From IMG/VR virus record IMGVR_UViG_3300034072_001830, positions 1 through 39,723 of that record: 39,723 nucleotides of DNA; one strand, given 5' to 3'. Both the position numbers and the translations under genes were made by a program. Below the pieces are notes generated by a model. The model saw only the letters and a list, made by a program, of their open reading frames with translations, was not told the DNA's origin and made no database searches. The DNA is from a virus. The stretch's first letter is position 1; each line of letters opens with the position of its first letter. Below, piece after piece: positions 22,638 through 31,187 of the stretch.

Positions 22638-23093
22638 TTAGTGGAAGGGGGCGAAGGTGAACGGCAGGCTCACCTCGAGCATGAAGACCCCGATTGCAGG
22701 GGACGTGGCCTTGGACGGCGCTGGGAAGGCTGCGCCGTCGATCCCGACGCCGCCGTCGTGGCTCGCAAGAACCCGGAGGAACTCGACGTCGCCGAACAGC
22801 GCCGCAACGACCTTCTCGTAGAGTTCGTTGACCTTGGTGCCGATGGTTTCGGACGATCCTTCCACGTAACCCCAGATCGTTGGCGTCAGGGTCTGTGGGG
22901 AAACCGGGGTTCTCCCCGCCGGGATCGCGAATTTTCGGTCCGTTTCTCCGACGATATCGCCGTCGTGGAGGACGATGGCGGCTGGAGTGTTGTCATCGAT
23001 CGGATGCACCCGATTCCGCTCACACAGGGCAATGCCGTCGATCCGGCCGAGGGCGGCGAAAAGGGCGGAGATGATTTCCTCTCTTGCTCCCAT
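22638..23093 (-). CDS. Tail terminator / tail completion-like protein, 151 residues
   Basis: ATG 23093 lies in TGATG with the stop of the preceding gene and follows GGAGG, so it is preferred over an upstream ATG. The protein begins MGAREEIISALFAALGRI. It has the pattern DNTPAAIVLHDGDIVGETDR...TPTIWGYVEGSSETIGTKVN seen in minor tail proteins of the gpU/terminator type (small domain capping the tube). Such proteins stop tail tube growth and join it to the head. Position directly before the major tail gene agrees. Confidence 0.55.
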   Translation of the reverse strand: MGAREEIISALFAALGRIDGIALCERNRVHPIDDNTPAAIVLHDGDIVGETDRKFAIPAGRTPVSPQTLTPTIWGYVEGSSETIGTKVNELYEKVVAALFGDVEFLRVLASHDGGVGIDGAAFPAPSKATSPAIGVFMLEVSLPFTFAPFH

Positions 23094-23434
23094 CACCTGA
23101 CCTCCTCGAGTTCGAGCTGCCATTCGCCGACAACCGGACGACCCTTCTGTTTCGAAGTTTTGATCCGGTAGCTGACCGGCTCATTGTTGAGGACGATGGT
23201 GCCGCCCGTCGGTTTGTCGGGGCATTGTGAGCAGCGGACGAGAACGATAGCTGCTTGTGCGGAAGTGCCGGGAACGAGGATGGACTGGCCGCCTCGGGCC
23301 GTGACGACGTCAATGCCGTCACGGTGATCGAGGACGGAGCAGGCAATGGTGTCGCCAGCCTTGGTGGTGATGACGGCTGGAACGCCCCAGACCGAATATG
23401 TTGGGTCAAGGAGGAGGGTTTGGGTGTCGATCAT
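23093..23434 (-). CDS. Head-tail adaptor-like protein, 113 residues
   Basis: The product begins MIDTQTLLLDPTYSVWGVPAV, with strands TIACSVLDHRDGID and a C-terminal part VSYRIKTSKQKGRPVVGEWQ. The size, position and beta-rich pattern (WGVPAVI...GEWQLELEEV) are like gpFII-type or head-completion proteins that bridge head and tail. I cannot name specific residues. Its ATG overlaps the stop of the 69-residue gene, and its stop overlaps the tail terminator start; the three genes form a coupled run. Confidence 0.5.
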   Translation of the reverse strand: MIDTQTLLLDPTYSVWGVPAVITTKAGDTIACSVLDHRDGIDVVTARGGQSILVPGTSAQAAIVLVRCSQCPDKPTGGTIVLNNEPVSYRIKTSKQKGRPVVGEWQLELEEVR

Positions 23435-23640
23435 GGGGTTTCCCCGGTCGGCTCTGGGGGAGGTGCGAACGTCTCACCGACATACAACCAACCGATCGAG
23501 ACCTCGGCCGTTTGGTCGTTGGCTTCTATGATCACAGCTTCCGGAACGGCTACCCGCAGGGGCAGCTCCGAATGGGAAACCGCGATGTTGGAGACTATGG
23601 AATCGGTGATGATGAAATACCGTTTAAGGGTGTCGTCCAT
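23431..23640 (-). CDS. Small neck-region protein, 69 residues
   Basis: A 69-codon frame begins MDDTLKRYFIITDSIVSNI, predicted to be beta-rich with a proline-rich end (FAPPPEPTGETP). No family is recognised. Its ATG overlaps the stop of the glycine-rich gene (TGATG), and its stop overlaps the next start (ATGA). It may be an assembly factor of the neck or a partner of the glycine-rich protein. Confidence 0.5.
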   Translation of the reverse strand: MDDTLKRYFIITDSIVSNIAVSHSELPLRVAVPEAVIIEANDQTAEVSIGWLYVGETFAPPPEPTGETP

Positions 23641-24464
23641 CAGGCGGCCTCCGTCACAGTGAATTGAAGGTAGATGCCGCCGCGTGCGCCATATCCGGTC
23701 GATGGGAATGAGCTTTGCGACGTCGCTCCGCCGCCGCCGCCGGGTTTTCCACCGTTGCCACCACCGACGGTGCTGCTGTTTCCAGCTCCGCCCGTTCCGA
23801 ACGAATCAAAGCCACGGTCATTGGCATCGCTTGCATCGAAGCCTACGGCTCCATTGGCAGTCGGTCCAATTACCCTTGCATTGGGCAGTGCACTGGAGGA
23901 ACTTCCTCCATTTCGCTTCGCCGGGATACTGCTAGAGTTGTATCCTCCGCCTCCGGGGCCAAACGGCGAACTGGGCGCAGCGTTTGACAGGGATCGCCGT
24001 CCCATGCGCATCAACGAGTTCGATTCCATAAATGAGTGGTTGTTGTCCTCTGCGGTGCCAGTCGAACCGCTCTTACCGCCGATGGCAACGACATCCCAAA
24101 ATGTTGTGCTTCCGCCGTCTCCAGCGGGAGCGCCGCCTGCGCCGACGACGAAGCTAATGGAATCTGGAAGATCATCGAGAGAGAAACTCTCGGTGTTAAC
24201 CGCGGCGGGGAAACCACCATAAAACACGGACGCACCGTAGCCACCGCCACCGCCACCGCCGATGCACCTGATCTTGATGTCAACCTGGTTGGCCTTGATG
24301 AAGGCATACGTGGGATCGGCATTCCGAACGAGCTGCAAGAGGGCGGCTTTCGTGATCGTCCCCGACGAGGTAAATTCATGGTAGAGCTTCCCGGAGCCGA
24401 GGCGAATAACCTTTTTCCTGAACCAACGGGCAGCGCGTGACGGTGGGTTAGACGGCATCTGCAT
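23640..24464 (-). CDS. Glycine-rich phage protein (adhesin-tip-like), 274 residues, in the head-neck block
   Basis: The N-terminal 60 residues are charged and ordinary (MQMPSNPPSRAARWFRKK, TITKAALLQLVRN). From residue about 68 come glycine-rich blocks: CIGGGGGGGYGASVFYGGF, VVGAGGAPAGDGGS, FGPGGGGYNSSS, FGTGGAGNSSTVGGGNGGK, PGGGGGATSQSS. This resembles the polyglycine sandwich tips of phage adhesins, such as T4-like gp38, and glycine-rich domains of fibre proteins. Such genes normally sit beside fibre genes; here it lies between the decoration gene and the neck genes, so it may decorate the capsid or neck. The domain likeness is seen directly; the location-based role is inferred. Confidence 0.65.
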   Translation of the reverse strand: MQMPSNPPSRAARWFRKKVIRLGSGKLYHEFTSSGTITKAALLQLVRNADPTYAFIKANQVDIKIRCIGGGGGGGYGASVFYGGFPAAVNTESFSLDDLPDSISFVVGAGGAPAGDGGSTTFWDVVAIGGKSGSTGTAEDNNHSFMESNSLMRMGRRSLSNAAPSSPFGPGGGGYNSSSIPAKRNGGSSSSALPNARVIGPTANGAVGFDASDANDRGFDSFGTGGAGNSSTVGGGNGGKPGGGGGATSQSSFPSTGYGARGGIYLQFTVTEAA

Positions 24465-24467
24465 GTG

Positions 24468-24797
24468 TCAGAATTCCCATATTTTGACGGAAGCACTGCC
24501 GGTCGCGTTCAACCCCATGGGAAGAAGCTGATCAGGCTCGGTAAGGCTGATCGGCCATCGCGCTCCGGACTCTAGTGGCCAGGTGCCCAATCCGCCGGCA
24601 GTGGGGAGCATGAGTTCGTCACCAGCATTGTCTGAAACGAGCTGAACCCAAACGAGAGGCGTATCTGGCAGGAGAGAATGGGTGATTGCCCCGGCTGAAA
24701 AATCGACTTCCGTGTATTTCGTGAAACGCATGGGAAGCGGCGCAACGCCTACGCCGTCGCCATTGTGATCCTCGGCCATACGTATACTTCTGACCAT
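24468..24797 (-). CDS. Small beta-rich protein, 109 residues, paired with the glycine-rich gene
   Basis: ATG 24797 follows AGGAGG with a good spacer. The product (MVRSIRMAEDHNGDGVGVA..., TPLVWVQLVSDNAGDELML, GSASVKIWEF) is strand-rich with many glycine and aromatic residues. No family is recognised. It ends 3 bases before the glycine-rich gene, so both are probably translated together. It is probably an accessory capsid or neck component, or the base of the glycine-rich protein. Confidence 0.5.
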   Translation of the reverse strand: MVRSIRMAEDHNGDGVGVAPLPMRFTKYTEVDFSAGAITHSLLPDTPLVWVQLVSDNAGDELMLPTAGGLGTWPLESGARWPISLTEPDQLLPMGLNATGSASVKIWEF

Positions 24798-24876
24798 GTC
24801 GGCCTCCTGCGGGTCGGCAGCGGGAAGCGATGCCCGCCGCTGTTGTCGAAATGGATGGATTTACGGACCGGAAGCG

Positions 24877-25206
24877 TCAGGCTTCGGCGACGACGTCCGT
24901 TCCGTTAAGACGGACTTCGACGGTGTCAGTGCCGGACCCGACGATGACGCCGATCTTGTAAAGGCCAGTGGTCTCGGTATCGGTAACGTCGCCAGTATCG
25001 GCGTCGAAGTAGGCCGCCTTGAACAGGTCGCCTTCACCGGGGAACGAATAAACGCCCGACGTGTACAGCTCGTTCTTCTCGCCCTCGACGGTGGTCTTGA
25101 TGGCGACGCCGAAAAGGTTCTCGACGACATAGCCCTTACCGGACTGGTATCCGCCTGCGGGCGTCACCACGGTGATGGCGTTGCCCTCTGCGATGTAGTT
25201 TCTCAT
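24877..25206 (-). CDS. Capsid decoration protein, DUF2190-like
   Basis: ATG 25206 follows CAGGAGA. The 109-residue product begins MRNYIAEGNAITVVTPAGG, with the typical DUF2190 pattern: an opening strand (NAITVVTPAGGYQSGKGYVV), a conserved GVAIKTTVEGEKNELYTSGVY, and DADTGDVTDTETTGLYKIG. DUF2190 proteins are small capsid cement or decoration proteins found beside the major capsid gene in many phages. The gene follows the capsid gene after an intrinsic terminator, fitting a lower but related dose. Confidence 0.75.
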   Translation of the reverse strand: MRNYIAEGNAITVVTPAGGYQSGKGYVVENLFGVAIKTTVEGEKNELYTSGVYSFPGEGDLFKAAYFDADTGDVTDTETTGLYKIGVIVGSGTDTVEVRLNGTDVVAEA

Positions 25207-25252
25207 GAATGATCTCCTGTGATCTGGGGTGTTGGGGGATGGTCAGGGCAAC

Positions 25253-25273
25253 AAAAAAGGGGCCGTAGCCCCT
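25253..25273 (-). terminator. Intrinsic terminator after the protease/capsid gene
   Basis: On the minus strand AGGGGC-TAC-GGCCCCT forms a short GC stem (25259-25273) followed by six T (25253-25258). It lies 26 bases after the capsid stop at 25299 and before the decoration gene, inside the late operon. Confidence 0.7.
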
Positions 25274-25298
25274 CGTTTTGCCGGGTCTGGAGAAGCCG

Positions 25299-27269
25299 TT
25301 AGGACTTCTTGACCTTGTAGATTCCCTTGTCGCCGATGACGCCGAAGCCGAAATCGTGGACGACGCGGAGTTCAGCGCCGAGCGTGGACCAGCCTTCCTT
25401 CGTGGAGACCTGCGGACCGCTGTTGCCGGACAGGTAGCCGTAGGTGATGACCGGAGCGTCGGCCTTGTCGGTCGCGCCGTACCAGGCGTTGTGGGTGTCG
25501 AGGTTCGCTTCGACGACGATGCGGAACTTGCCCGAGAACGGGTTCACTTCACCGAGCGCCGTCGCCAGGAGCGCCGTCGCCAGCTTCTCGGCGTCCGTCT
25601 CGAGTGTCGGATCGACGAACAGCGTCTTGAGGCTGAAGTTCAGCGGGATGCCTTCGGACTTGTGGGCGCGCAGCGCTGCACGGATGAGCGACATGATGGC
25701 GACATCCGGCGATGCAACCGGGGTGGCGTGCAGGTTGCCGTGGTCAGCGTGGAAGACGGCCTTATTGTCGTACTGCATCTTGGGGTTCGACGCGATGTAG
25801 TCCCAGACGGCCTTGTTCTCCTGAGCGGCGACACGGCGACCGAGCTTGCCGAAGTGGTTCTGCAGGTAGCTGATGCTGTCGTTGATGAACAGCTCGCGGG
25901 TGAAGGGGATGATGACCGCCTTCGTGTTGATACGGCTCTTCTCGAGGCGACCGTCGCCGATCGTGGCGCGCTTGATCTCGCCACCTTCACCGAGGTCCTG
26001 AAGCGGCGGGAACTCGGTTCCGCGCATATGCTCGTGGTCACGGAAGTCGACATAGTCGGACTGGCTCGCGATTTCCTTGTAGGTCGTCGGAGCAGCGGCG
26101 TAGTCGGCGTCCATCACGCGGTGCATGGCGTTGCCGAGGGCGACCGGCAGGTCGGACGTGCTCATGAAGGCGCGCTCGGCGAGCTTGATCTTGTTGAAGA
26201 CCGGACGTTCGCCGCGAGCAACCAAGATTTCCTGGAAGCCTTCCATGATGCCGCGGCCCATGAATTCGAGAGCCTTGCCCTCGGGCTTCACGCGGTCGGA
26301 TACCCTGGCAGCCAGCGCGTCTTCGAAGGCACGGAGAAGGACAGCCGGGTCATCGTAGGAATGGCCTACGACAGCGGTCTGCGTGTTCGTCGGTGTTGCG
26401 GCGGCGCGTGCGGCCAGCGCTTCGAGGATGGAGGCACCAGCTTCCTGTACGGAGCGGCCCTGAAGGACAAGCGCCTCGGTGAAGGTCGCGTCCATGGCGT
26501 GGCGGGTGCAGAGGTTGCGGATTTCGCTCGAGCGCTGACGCTCGGCCTCGATCGCCGCCTGAATGGCAGCGGTGGGATCGACCGGCGTAGGCGTCACTGC
26601 GGCACGGGTCTCGATCGGAGCCGGAACGACTTCGGAAGCGGGGGTCGGGTTTGCCTGTGTGGCAGTGGTCATGGATGGTTCTCCTGTGGTGTTTCTGGTG
26701 AGGATGATTTCGCAGGGATAAGCTGCTGCATCCCCCTCCGAACGGACTGTTGCCCCGGCGTCGCGGGGAATGGGGGTGAGAGAGATTTCCCAAGGTTCCC
26801 AATCGATCGCACGCAGGGTGCGGACTTTGTCCTTGGCTCCTTTGGCCGTCACCTCGGTCATCTTGTGGACGCGATATCCGACGGATACGGTCTTGATGAT
26901 GCCCTGACGGAGCTTGTTGACGATGGCGTCGGCCTCGGGTGTGCCGGTCTCCATCTTGAAGCGGACGAAAGCCTCGCCGCCCGCGATCCAGTCCTCGACA
27001 GCGTTGCCAACGGTGTTGCGCACAGTGGGAACATGGTCGAGGAGGATGGGGACGATGCCCGCGCTCAACCGATCCCGACGGATATGGTTGGGGTCGATCG
27101 ACAGCTCCTCGTTGTACGGACCGATTTCCCAGTCGTAGCGGCGAGTGGCTGCGCCGGTGGAATAGACGGCTTCAAAGAGGACCTCGGAACCGTCGCCGCT
27201 GACGTCCGCAGCGCGGATCATGGCCTCGCGGAAGATGGTGCCAAGATGCTGGATCGTCGGTGTGGTCAT
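25299..27269 (-). CDS. Prohead protease / major capsid fusion protein, 656 residues
   Basis: Residues 1-185 form an HK97-type (S78) prohead protease: EELSIDPNHIRRDRL, the catalytic His79 in ILLDHVP, Ser129 in IKTVSVGYRV, and WEPWEISLTPIPRD. After residue 200 comes an Ala/Pro linker and helical scaffold-like part, and from about 330 a major capsid fold (FMGRGIMEGFQEILV, KAVIIPFTRELFINDSISY, NPFSGKFRIVVEANL). Protease-capsid fusions are known in alphaproteobacterial phages; the protease would cut itself and the linker from the shell. An ATG at codon 200 (26670-26672) has its own AGGAGA, so capsid alone may also be made. The gene start shares a base with the portal stop (TGATG). Confidence 0.88.
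   Translation of the reverse strand: MTTPTIQHLGTIFREAMIRAADVSGDGSEVLFEAVYSTGAATRRYDWEIGPYNEELSIDPNHIRRDRLSAGIVPILLDHVPTVRNTVGNAVEDWIAGGEAFVRFKMETGTPEADAIVNKLRQGIIKTVSVGYRVHKMTEVTAKGAKDKVRTLRAIDWEPWEISLTPIPRDAGATVRSEGDAAAYPCEIILTRNTTGEPSMTTATQANPTPASEVVPAPIETRAAVTPTPVDPTAAIQAAIEAERQRSSEIRNLCTRHAMDATFTEALVLQGRSVQEAGASILEALAARAAATPTNTQTAVVGHSYDDPAVLLRAFEDALAARVSDRVKPEGKALEFMGRGIMEGFQEILVARGERPVFNKIKLAERAFMSTSDLPVALGNAMHRVMDADYAAAPTTYKEIASQSDYVDFRDHEHMRGTEFPPLQDLGEGGEIKRATIGDGRLEKSRINTKAVIIPFTRELFINDSISYLQNHFGKLGRRVAAQENKAVWDYIASNPKMQYDNKAVFHADHGNLHATPVASPDVAIMSLIRAALRAHKSEGIPLNFSLKTLFVDPTLETDAEKLATALLATALGEVNPFSGKFRIVVEANLDTHNAWYGATDKADAPVITYGYLSGNSGPQVSTKEGWSTLGAELRVVHDFGFGVIGDKGIYKVKKS
26670..26685 (-). 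promoter_or_regulatory. Internal ribosome site and ATG inside the protease/capsid gene
   Basis: On the minus strand AGGAGA (26680-26685) precedes, with a 7-base spacer, an in-frame ATG (26670-26672) that is codon 200 of the fusion. Starting here would give a 457-residue scaffold-capsid chain without the protease. The protease domain ends just before, so this is the point where separate genes would normally begin. Confidence 0.55.
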
Positions 27270-28840
27270 CAGGCTGCTTCTTTCTTGTCGTCTTCGTCCT
27301 CAGTCTCGTCAGGCTTCTCCGACGTGTCCGACGGAGGCTTGCCGAGCTGCGCCATGGCCTTCTTGAAGGGGTGTTCGATGCCGAGGACGTTCTCGAAGAG
27401 ATCGAATTCGGCGAGCAAGGTCTCCGCATGGCGCTGCGGGTTCTTGCCACGGCGGTTCAGAAGCTCGCCCCAGGCGGTCAGGCCGTTCCCGAGTTCCTGA
27501 ATTTCGGCATCGCCGTCCTTCTTGGGATCGACGAAATCCGACGGTGCAGGCGTGCAAACGGCCAGAAACCTGTTGGTCGGCCAGAGGTCGGCGAGATGAC
27601 CGGCATCGACGAACCACTCGCAGACGGGCTGCTGACCCATCTGCTCATAGGTCCACTGTTTCTTCGACTTCGAGCGGTTGAATTCGAGGTTCCCGGCTCT
27701 CAGGGACGAGTAGTTCGCCCCCGTGAGGTCGGAATAGACCTGGTGATATGTCAAACCCGATCCGATGGAGATCATGCGGATGAAGGTCTGCAAAAGAGCC
27801 GAATGGCCCGTAGAACTGCCAGGGTCGAAAGCCTTGGCGTCCTCGCCTGGCTTCAGCCTGCGGATCAGGCCGGGTTCAATCTCTTCCAAAGCGTCATCGA
27901 CATGACCGGGGGTGCTGCCAGGAGGAGCCTGGTAGCCGGCGGCCTGGTGGATCATCACCGTGAAGCAGGCTTCGATCTTGGCCTTCATCTTGAGGGCTGC
28001 AAGGTAGTCGCCGAGATCACGGAGATAGTCGAGGACCGCATGCAGGACGGTGACGCCGCGGATGTTGTTGCGGGTTTTCGTGAAAATGTGTGCAATCTGG
28101 TCGGCCGGGATACGCTGACTGACTATGTTGTAGCGCGTGAGCTTGGGGCTTTCTCCCGGGTGTTCGGGATACATCCAGTAGGCAACGCGAACGTCTGGGA
28201 ACCGCTTGTTGAACTCGATCCCCATGACGATGGGATTGCCGAAGCCGGGACCGGGTTCGGTGTTGGTGCCGTTCCTCGTGGTGTCGAGGAACTCCGGTTC
28301 CAGCACCTTGAGCTGGAGCGGAACCTTGAGCTTGCCCGACAGGCGCAGCGGATGGTCGGCAGGGACGATCATCCGACGGATGAAAGCTTCGCCCTTTTCG
28401 TGCCATATCCAGGCTGCGTTCGACTGGATGCCGTAGAGATTGGACACCCCCTCGGCATCGCAAAGGGTGGACTCGGCCCATTCCTCGAACAGCTTGTTCT
28501 GGCGCTTCACGACGGACTTGGAAACGCCGTCTGACGGCATGAACTCGACCTTCATGCCGTCGCCGATGATGTGCATCGTCCAGAGGTCGATGATGCGGAG
28601 CGCAAGCGGGTTGTCGCGGACTTCCTGCGTGGCGGCTGCGCGAAGGCGGACCATGCGGCTCGCCAACATGGCGTTTTCGCCGATATTGGTCGGGTTCCAG
28701 TCGTCACGGCCCCTGTTCGGTGCAGCCGCAGAATAACGGTGCTGCACATGGTTCATGGCGTCGATGCCAATACGCGCCTGGATACGGCGCATGCCTGCCG
28801 ACGGAGAGACGAAGGTGACGAGCTTGTCGATCAGGTTCAT
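27269..28840 (-). CDS. Portal protein (lambda gpB-like), 523 residues
   Basis: The start is taken as ATG 28840, which shares ATGA with the stop of the gpW-like gene; the frame is open far upstream but that part is not protein-like. The product begins MNLIDKLVTFVSPSAGMRRI and has lambda-type portal features: the N-terminal SAAAPNRGRDDWNPTN, FEEWAESTLCDAEGVSNLYG, VLEPEFLDT, and GLTYHQVYSDLTGANYSSLRAGN. It would form the dodecameric ring at one capsid vertex through which DNA is packaged and released. It sits between the connector and protease/capsid genes, as in lambda. Confidence 0.88.
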   Translation of the reverse strand: MNLIDKLVTFVSPSAGMRRIQARIGIDAMNHVQHRYSAAAPNRGRDDWNPTNIGENAMLASRMVRLRAAATQEVRDNPLALRIIDLWTMHIIGDGMKVEFMPSDGVSKSVVKRQNKLFEEWAESTLCDAEGVSNLYGIQSNAAWIWHEKGEAFIRRMIVPADHPLRLSGKLKVPLQLKVLEPEFLDTTRNGTNTEPGPGFGNPIVMGIEFNKRFPDVRVAYWMYPEHPGESPKLTRYNIVSQRIPADQIAHIFTKTRNNIRGVTVLHAVLDYLRDLGDYLAALKMKAKIEACFTVMIHQAAGYQAPPGSTPGHVDDALEEIEPGLIRRLKPGEDAKAFDPGSSTGHSALLQTFIRMISIGSGLTYHQVYSDLTGANYSSLRAGNLEFNRSKSKKQWTYEQMGQQPVCEWFVDAGHLADLWPTNRFLAVCTPAPSDFVDPKKDGDAEIQELGNGLTAWGELLNRRGKNPQRHAETLLAEFDLFENVLGIEHPFKKAMAQLGKPPSDTSEKPDETEDEDDKKEAA

Positions 28841-29055
28841 CGGCTGCCACCTCTGCTGAATACGGCCTTGGTGTTCTGGCTGCCCTGTCCACCCGGCAGC
28901 ATGGAGCCGAGCCACTGGTATCGTTCGACCAGGCCCTTGAACTCGTCGAAGGTGACCTGACGGCCACCCTCGGCGTTCTGTTTGAGGCCGGAGGCGATCA
29001 CCTTCCGGAGGGAGGCAATCTCGGCCTCGATCTGGGCGCGTTCGGCTTCGGTCAT
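28837..29055 (-). CDS. gpW-like head-tail connector protein, 72 residues
   Basis: The product begins MTEAERAQIEAEIASLRKV and is helical with a loop around GRQVTFDEFKGL. Its size and its place between large terminase and portal match lambda gpW, which is added to the filled head before the tail joins. Overlaps with neighbours (ATGA with the portal) are as in lambda. The sequence likeness alone is modest. Confidence 0.6.
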   Translation of the reverse strand: MTEAERAQIEAEIASLRKVIASGLKQNAEGGRQVTFDEFKGLVERYQWLGSMLPGGQGSQNTKAVFSRGGSR

Positions 29056-29063
29056 GGCGTCTC

Positions 29064-31187
29064 CTAGCCCCGAAGCCAGCTCTTCCGCCGTGGCGGGATG
29101 TACTGGCTCTTGGGTCTCTCGACGGTTTCGGGTTCTGGATCGGGATCGCGACGGACCTCGGCGACCGGCTGCTCGCGGGCCTGCGTGATCTTCGGCGGCT
29201 CGGGTTCGATGGGCTCGACGAACTCGGGATGACCGTAGATCGCCTCAAGGGCGGTCCATTCGGCCTCGGACCACTTCTCGGCACCGCGGGCGATTGCCAT
29301 GGCCTTGTTGTAGCACCAGCCGTCGAGCAGCTCGTTCGCGCCCGTCTGCACCCACTCGGCCTTTTCCTCGTGCCAGTATTCGGCGACGAGTTCCTTGAGG
29401 GTCCCGATATCCAGCCACTTGGGCAGATGGACGTAACCGAGAGGATATGGCTGACCGGGTTCGGAAGGCTTGTCGAGCCGCAGCAGGCCATAGAGCTCCT
29501 GCTTGAGCATATGGCCGCCGATCATGTGGACGCGGATTTCCGAGGTCTTAGCCTTCGATCCGCGCTTGTTTTGCAGCTCCATAGTCGTGGACGCCGCGAT
29601 GGCCGGTGCGGTTAGGTTCTGCGAGCCCCTGATGGGCATCGCGAAATCCAGCCCCATCTTCCGGCACCAGTTGTATGCAGGCCGGGTCGCGTAACCGACG
29701 TCAACGCCGATCCTCTCGAGCGCCATCATGGAGGTGCCGTTTTCGTGCGGCCACTTCCGTCGGGCGAATTCCGTCAGTTGGTCCCAGACCTTGGTCTCGT
29801 ACGGCGATCCCATGAACTCTGCATGCTCGACCAACCAGGTGGAGCCGCCGCGGCCGTGGGCAACGACGAAAACCTCGAGACGACCGCCGCCACCAGCCTG
29901 CACGTCAACGGCAGCAGTGAGGAAGCAGCCCCCGTAAGGGACGATGCCCGCCTTCCAGTCGTCACGACGGTCGGCAAGGCGCTGCCAGTCGGGCATATCG
30001 CCCGAAACCTTCCAGGTCTCGCCGAGGGTGGTGTTGACGAAGGTCTTGAACTTCGACGGCGTCTTGTATGAACCGAGGAACTTCTCGACCAGGTTCGGCC
30101 ACTTGGCGTTAGGCTGGAGGGAATACAGAGCGTTGATGTGGAACCCGGCATGGCCGGTGCGCTCGTACACCTCGGGTCGTTCTGCCTTCCAGAACCCGTG
30201 TTCGAGCATCCAGAGCTTCTTCGATTCTGGGATACGGCAACCGTTGATGCACTGGTACCAGAACTCGGTGGGCTCGTGGAAAGGCTCCCAACGGAGACCT
30301 GGCTCGTCCTTCTTGCCCTGACCCCAGACGAGACGCTGGTGTGTCTCACAAATAGGACATTGAACGTGGTAATGTCGCTGATCTGACGCTTCGAACCGTT
30401 TAGCGATCTTTGAGATCGCTTCCTCGGTCGGCGTCGATCCCGCGATGTCCTTCGGGTCGTAGGCCTGCGCCAGACGCTCGGCGATCAGGTTCATCTGGTC
30501 GCCTTCGACGCCCGCCGTCACCGGCCAGCCGTCGATTTCGTCCGAGATCACCGCGTCGGCGTCGTGGTCACGGAAGCCGCCAGGTGAGTTTGCGCCGATG
30601 CCCTTGAGGGAGCCGCCCGGGAAGTACTTCTCGGTGACGGTGTCCTGAGCTGTCGGAGCCGAGAAGCGACCGAGCCTCTTCATGACCGGCCACCGCAGGA
30701 CGGCGGCCACATGCTCTTTCGTGAACTTCTTGACGTCGTCGATCGTCGGACGCGCCATCAAGAGGTTGCCGGGATCGTGGGCGATCCGGTAGCCGAGGTA
30801 GGCCAGCAGAATCTGCGTGTAGCCGACGCGAGTCGACTTCATGAACGAGAGCTTGCGGGTGCGAGGGTCTCCCATGACGTCGAGGATTTCGACCTGGAAC
30901 GGCCATGGCCGATAACGGCTGCCGTCCTTCAGGCGGGCGTTGCTGGCCCACTCGGAAACCCGCATCCGCTTCGGTGGCCTGATGACCTCGAACGAGCTGC
31001 GGAGGTCGGCGGCAACCTTCCGGCATCCGACGAACAGCGCGGCGATGTCACTCTTCGATGTCGTCGTCGGCTTCGAGCTCGTTCGGGTCGGTTTCCTCGC
31101 CGATGCTTTCGACCGGGGTGGACGCGAGTTCCTCGAGAGCTTCGTGGATGAGGTCATCGAGATGCTCCCGGATCGCGATCTCGTCAT
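29064..31187 (-). CDS. Large terminase subunit (GpA-like), start uncertain
   Basis: The conserved protein begins near residue 47 of the open frame (DIAALFVGCRKVAADLR, then MRVSEWASNARL). The ATPase part has a Walker A-like loop (FMKSTRVGYTQILL, about 116-129) and Walker B (DAVISDEID, about 211-219). A zinc-like pair (CPICETHQRL ... CINGCR) and the nuclease part (LTAAVDVQAGGGG, IGVDVGYATRP, LLDGWCYNKA) follow. It cuts concatemers and drives DNA into the prohead, as lambda gpA does. The coordinates give the outermost start; residues 1-46 lie inside the small terminase gene in another frame and look spurious. No good start codon with a ribosome site is seen near residue 47, so a rare start is possible. 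Confidence 0.88.
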   Translation of the reverse strand: MTRSRSGSISMTSSTKLSRNSRPPRSKASARKPTRTSSKPTTTSKSDIAALFVGCRKVAADLRSSFEVIRPPKRMRVSEWASNARLKDGSRYRPWPFQVEILDVMGDPRTRKLSFMKSTRVGYTQILLAYLGYRIAHDPGNLLMARPTIDDVKKFTKEHVAAVLRWPVMKRLGRFSAPTAQDTVTEKYFPGGSLKGIGANSPGGFRDHDADAVISDEIDGWPVTAGVEGDQMNLIAERLAQAYDPKDIAGSTPTEEAISKIAKRFEASDQRHYHVQCPICETHQRLVWGQGKKDEPGLRWEPFHEPTEFWYQCINGCRIPESKKLWMLEHGFWKAERPEVYERTGHAGFHINALYSLQPNAKWPNLVEKFLGSYKTPSKFKTFVNTTLGETWKVSGDMPDWQRLADRRDDWKAGIVPYGGCFLTAAVDVQAGGGGRLEVFVVAHGRGGSTWLVEHAEFMGSPYETKVWDQLTEFARRKWPHENGTSMMALERIGVDVGYATRPAYNWCRKMGLDFAMPIRGSQNLTAPAIAASTTMELQNKRGSKAKTSEIRVHMIGGHMLKQELYGLLRLDKPSEPGQPYPLGYVHLPKWLDIGTLKELVAEYWHEEKAEWVQTGANELLDGWCYNKAMAIARGAEKWSEAEWTALEAIYGHPEFVEPIEPEPPKITQAREQPVAEVRRDPDPEPETVERPKSQYIPPRRKSWLRG

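Noticed and set aside
21279-23171. 630-codon plus-strand open frame opposite tail genes
   Set aside because: Shadow of the major tail and neck genes in high-GC DNA; no domain pattern.
25278-27500. 740-codon plus-strand open frame opposite the capsid gene
   Set aside because: It mirrors the protease/capsid and portal genes, is dominated by antisense-type composition (many Gly, Arg, Val, Asp) and has no ribosome site or family likeness.
28840-29491. Longer N-terminus for the portal (217 extra codons)
   Set aside because: It overlaps the connector and terminase genes in a different frame and reads as Ser/Arg/Pro-rich noise; the ATG at 28840 matches the connector stop overlap.
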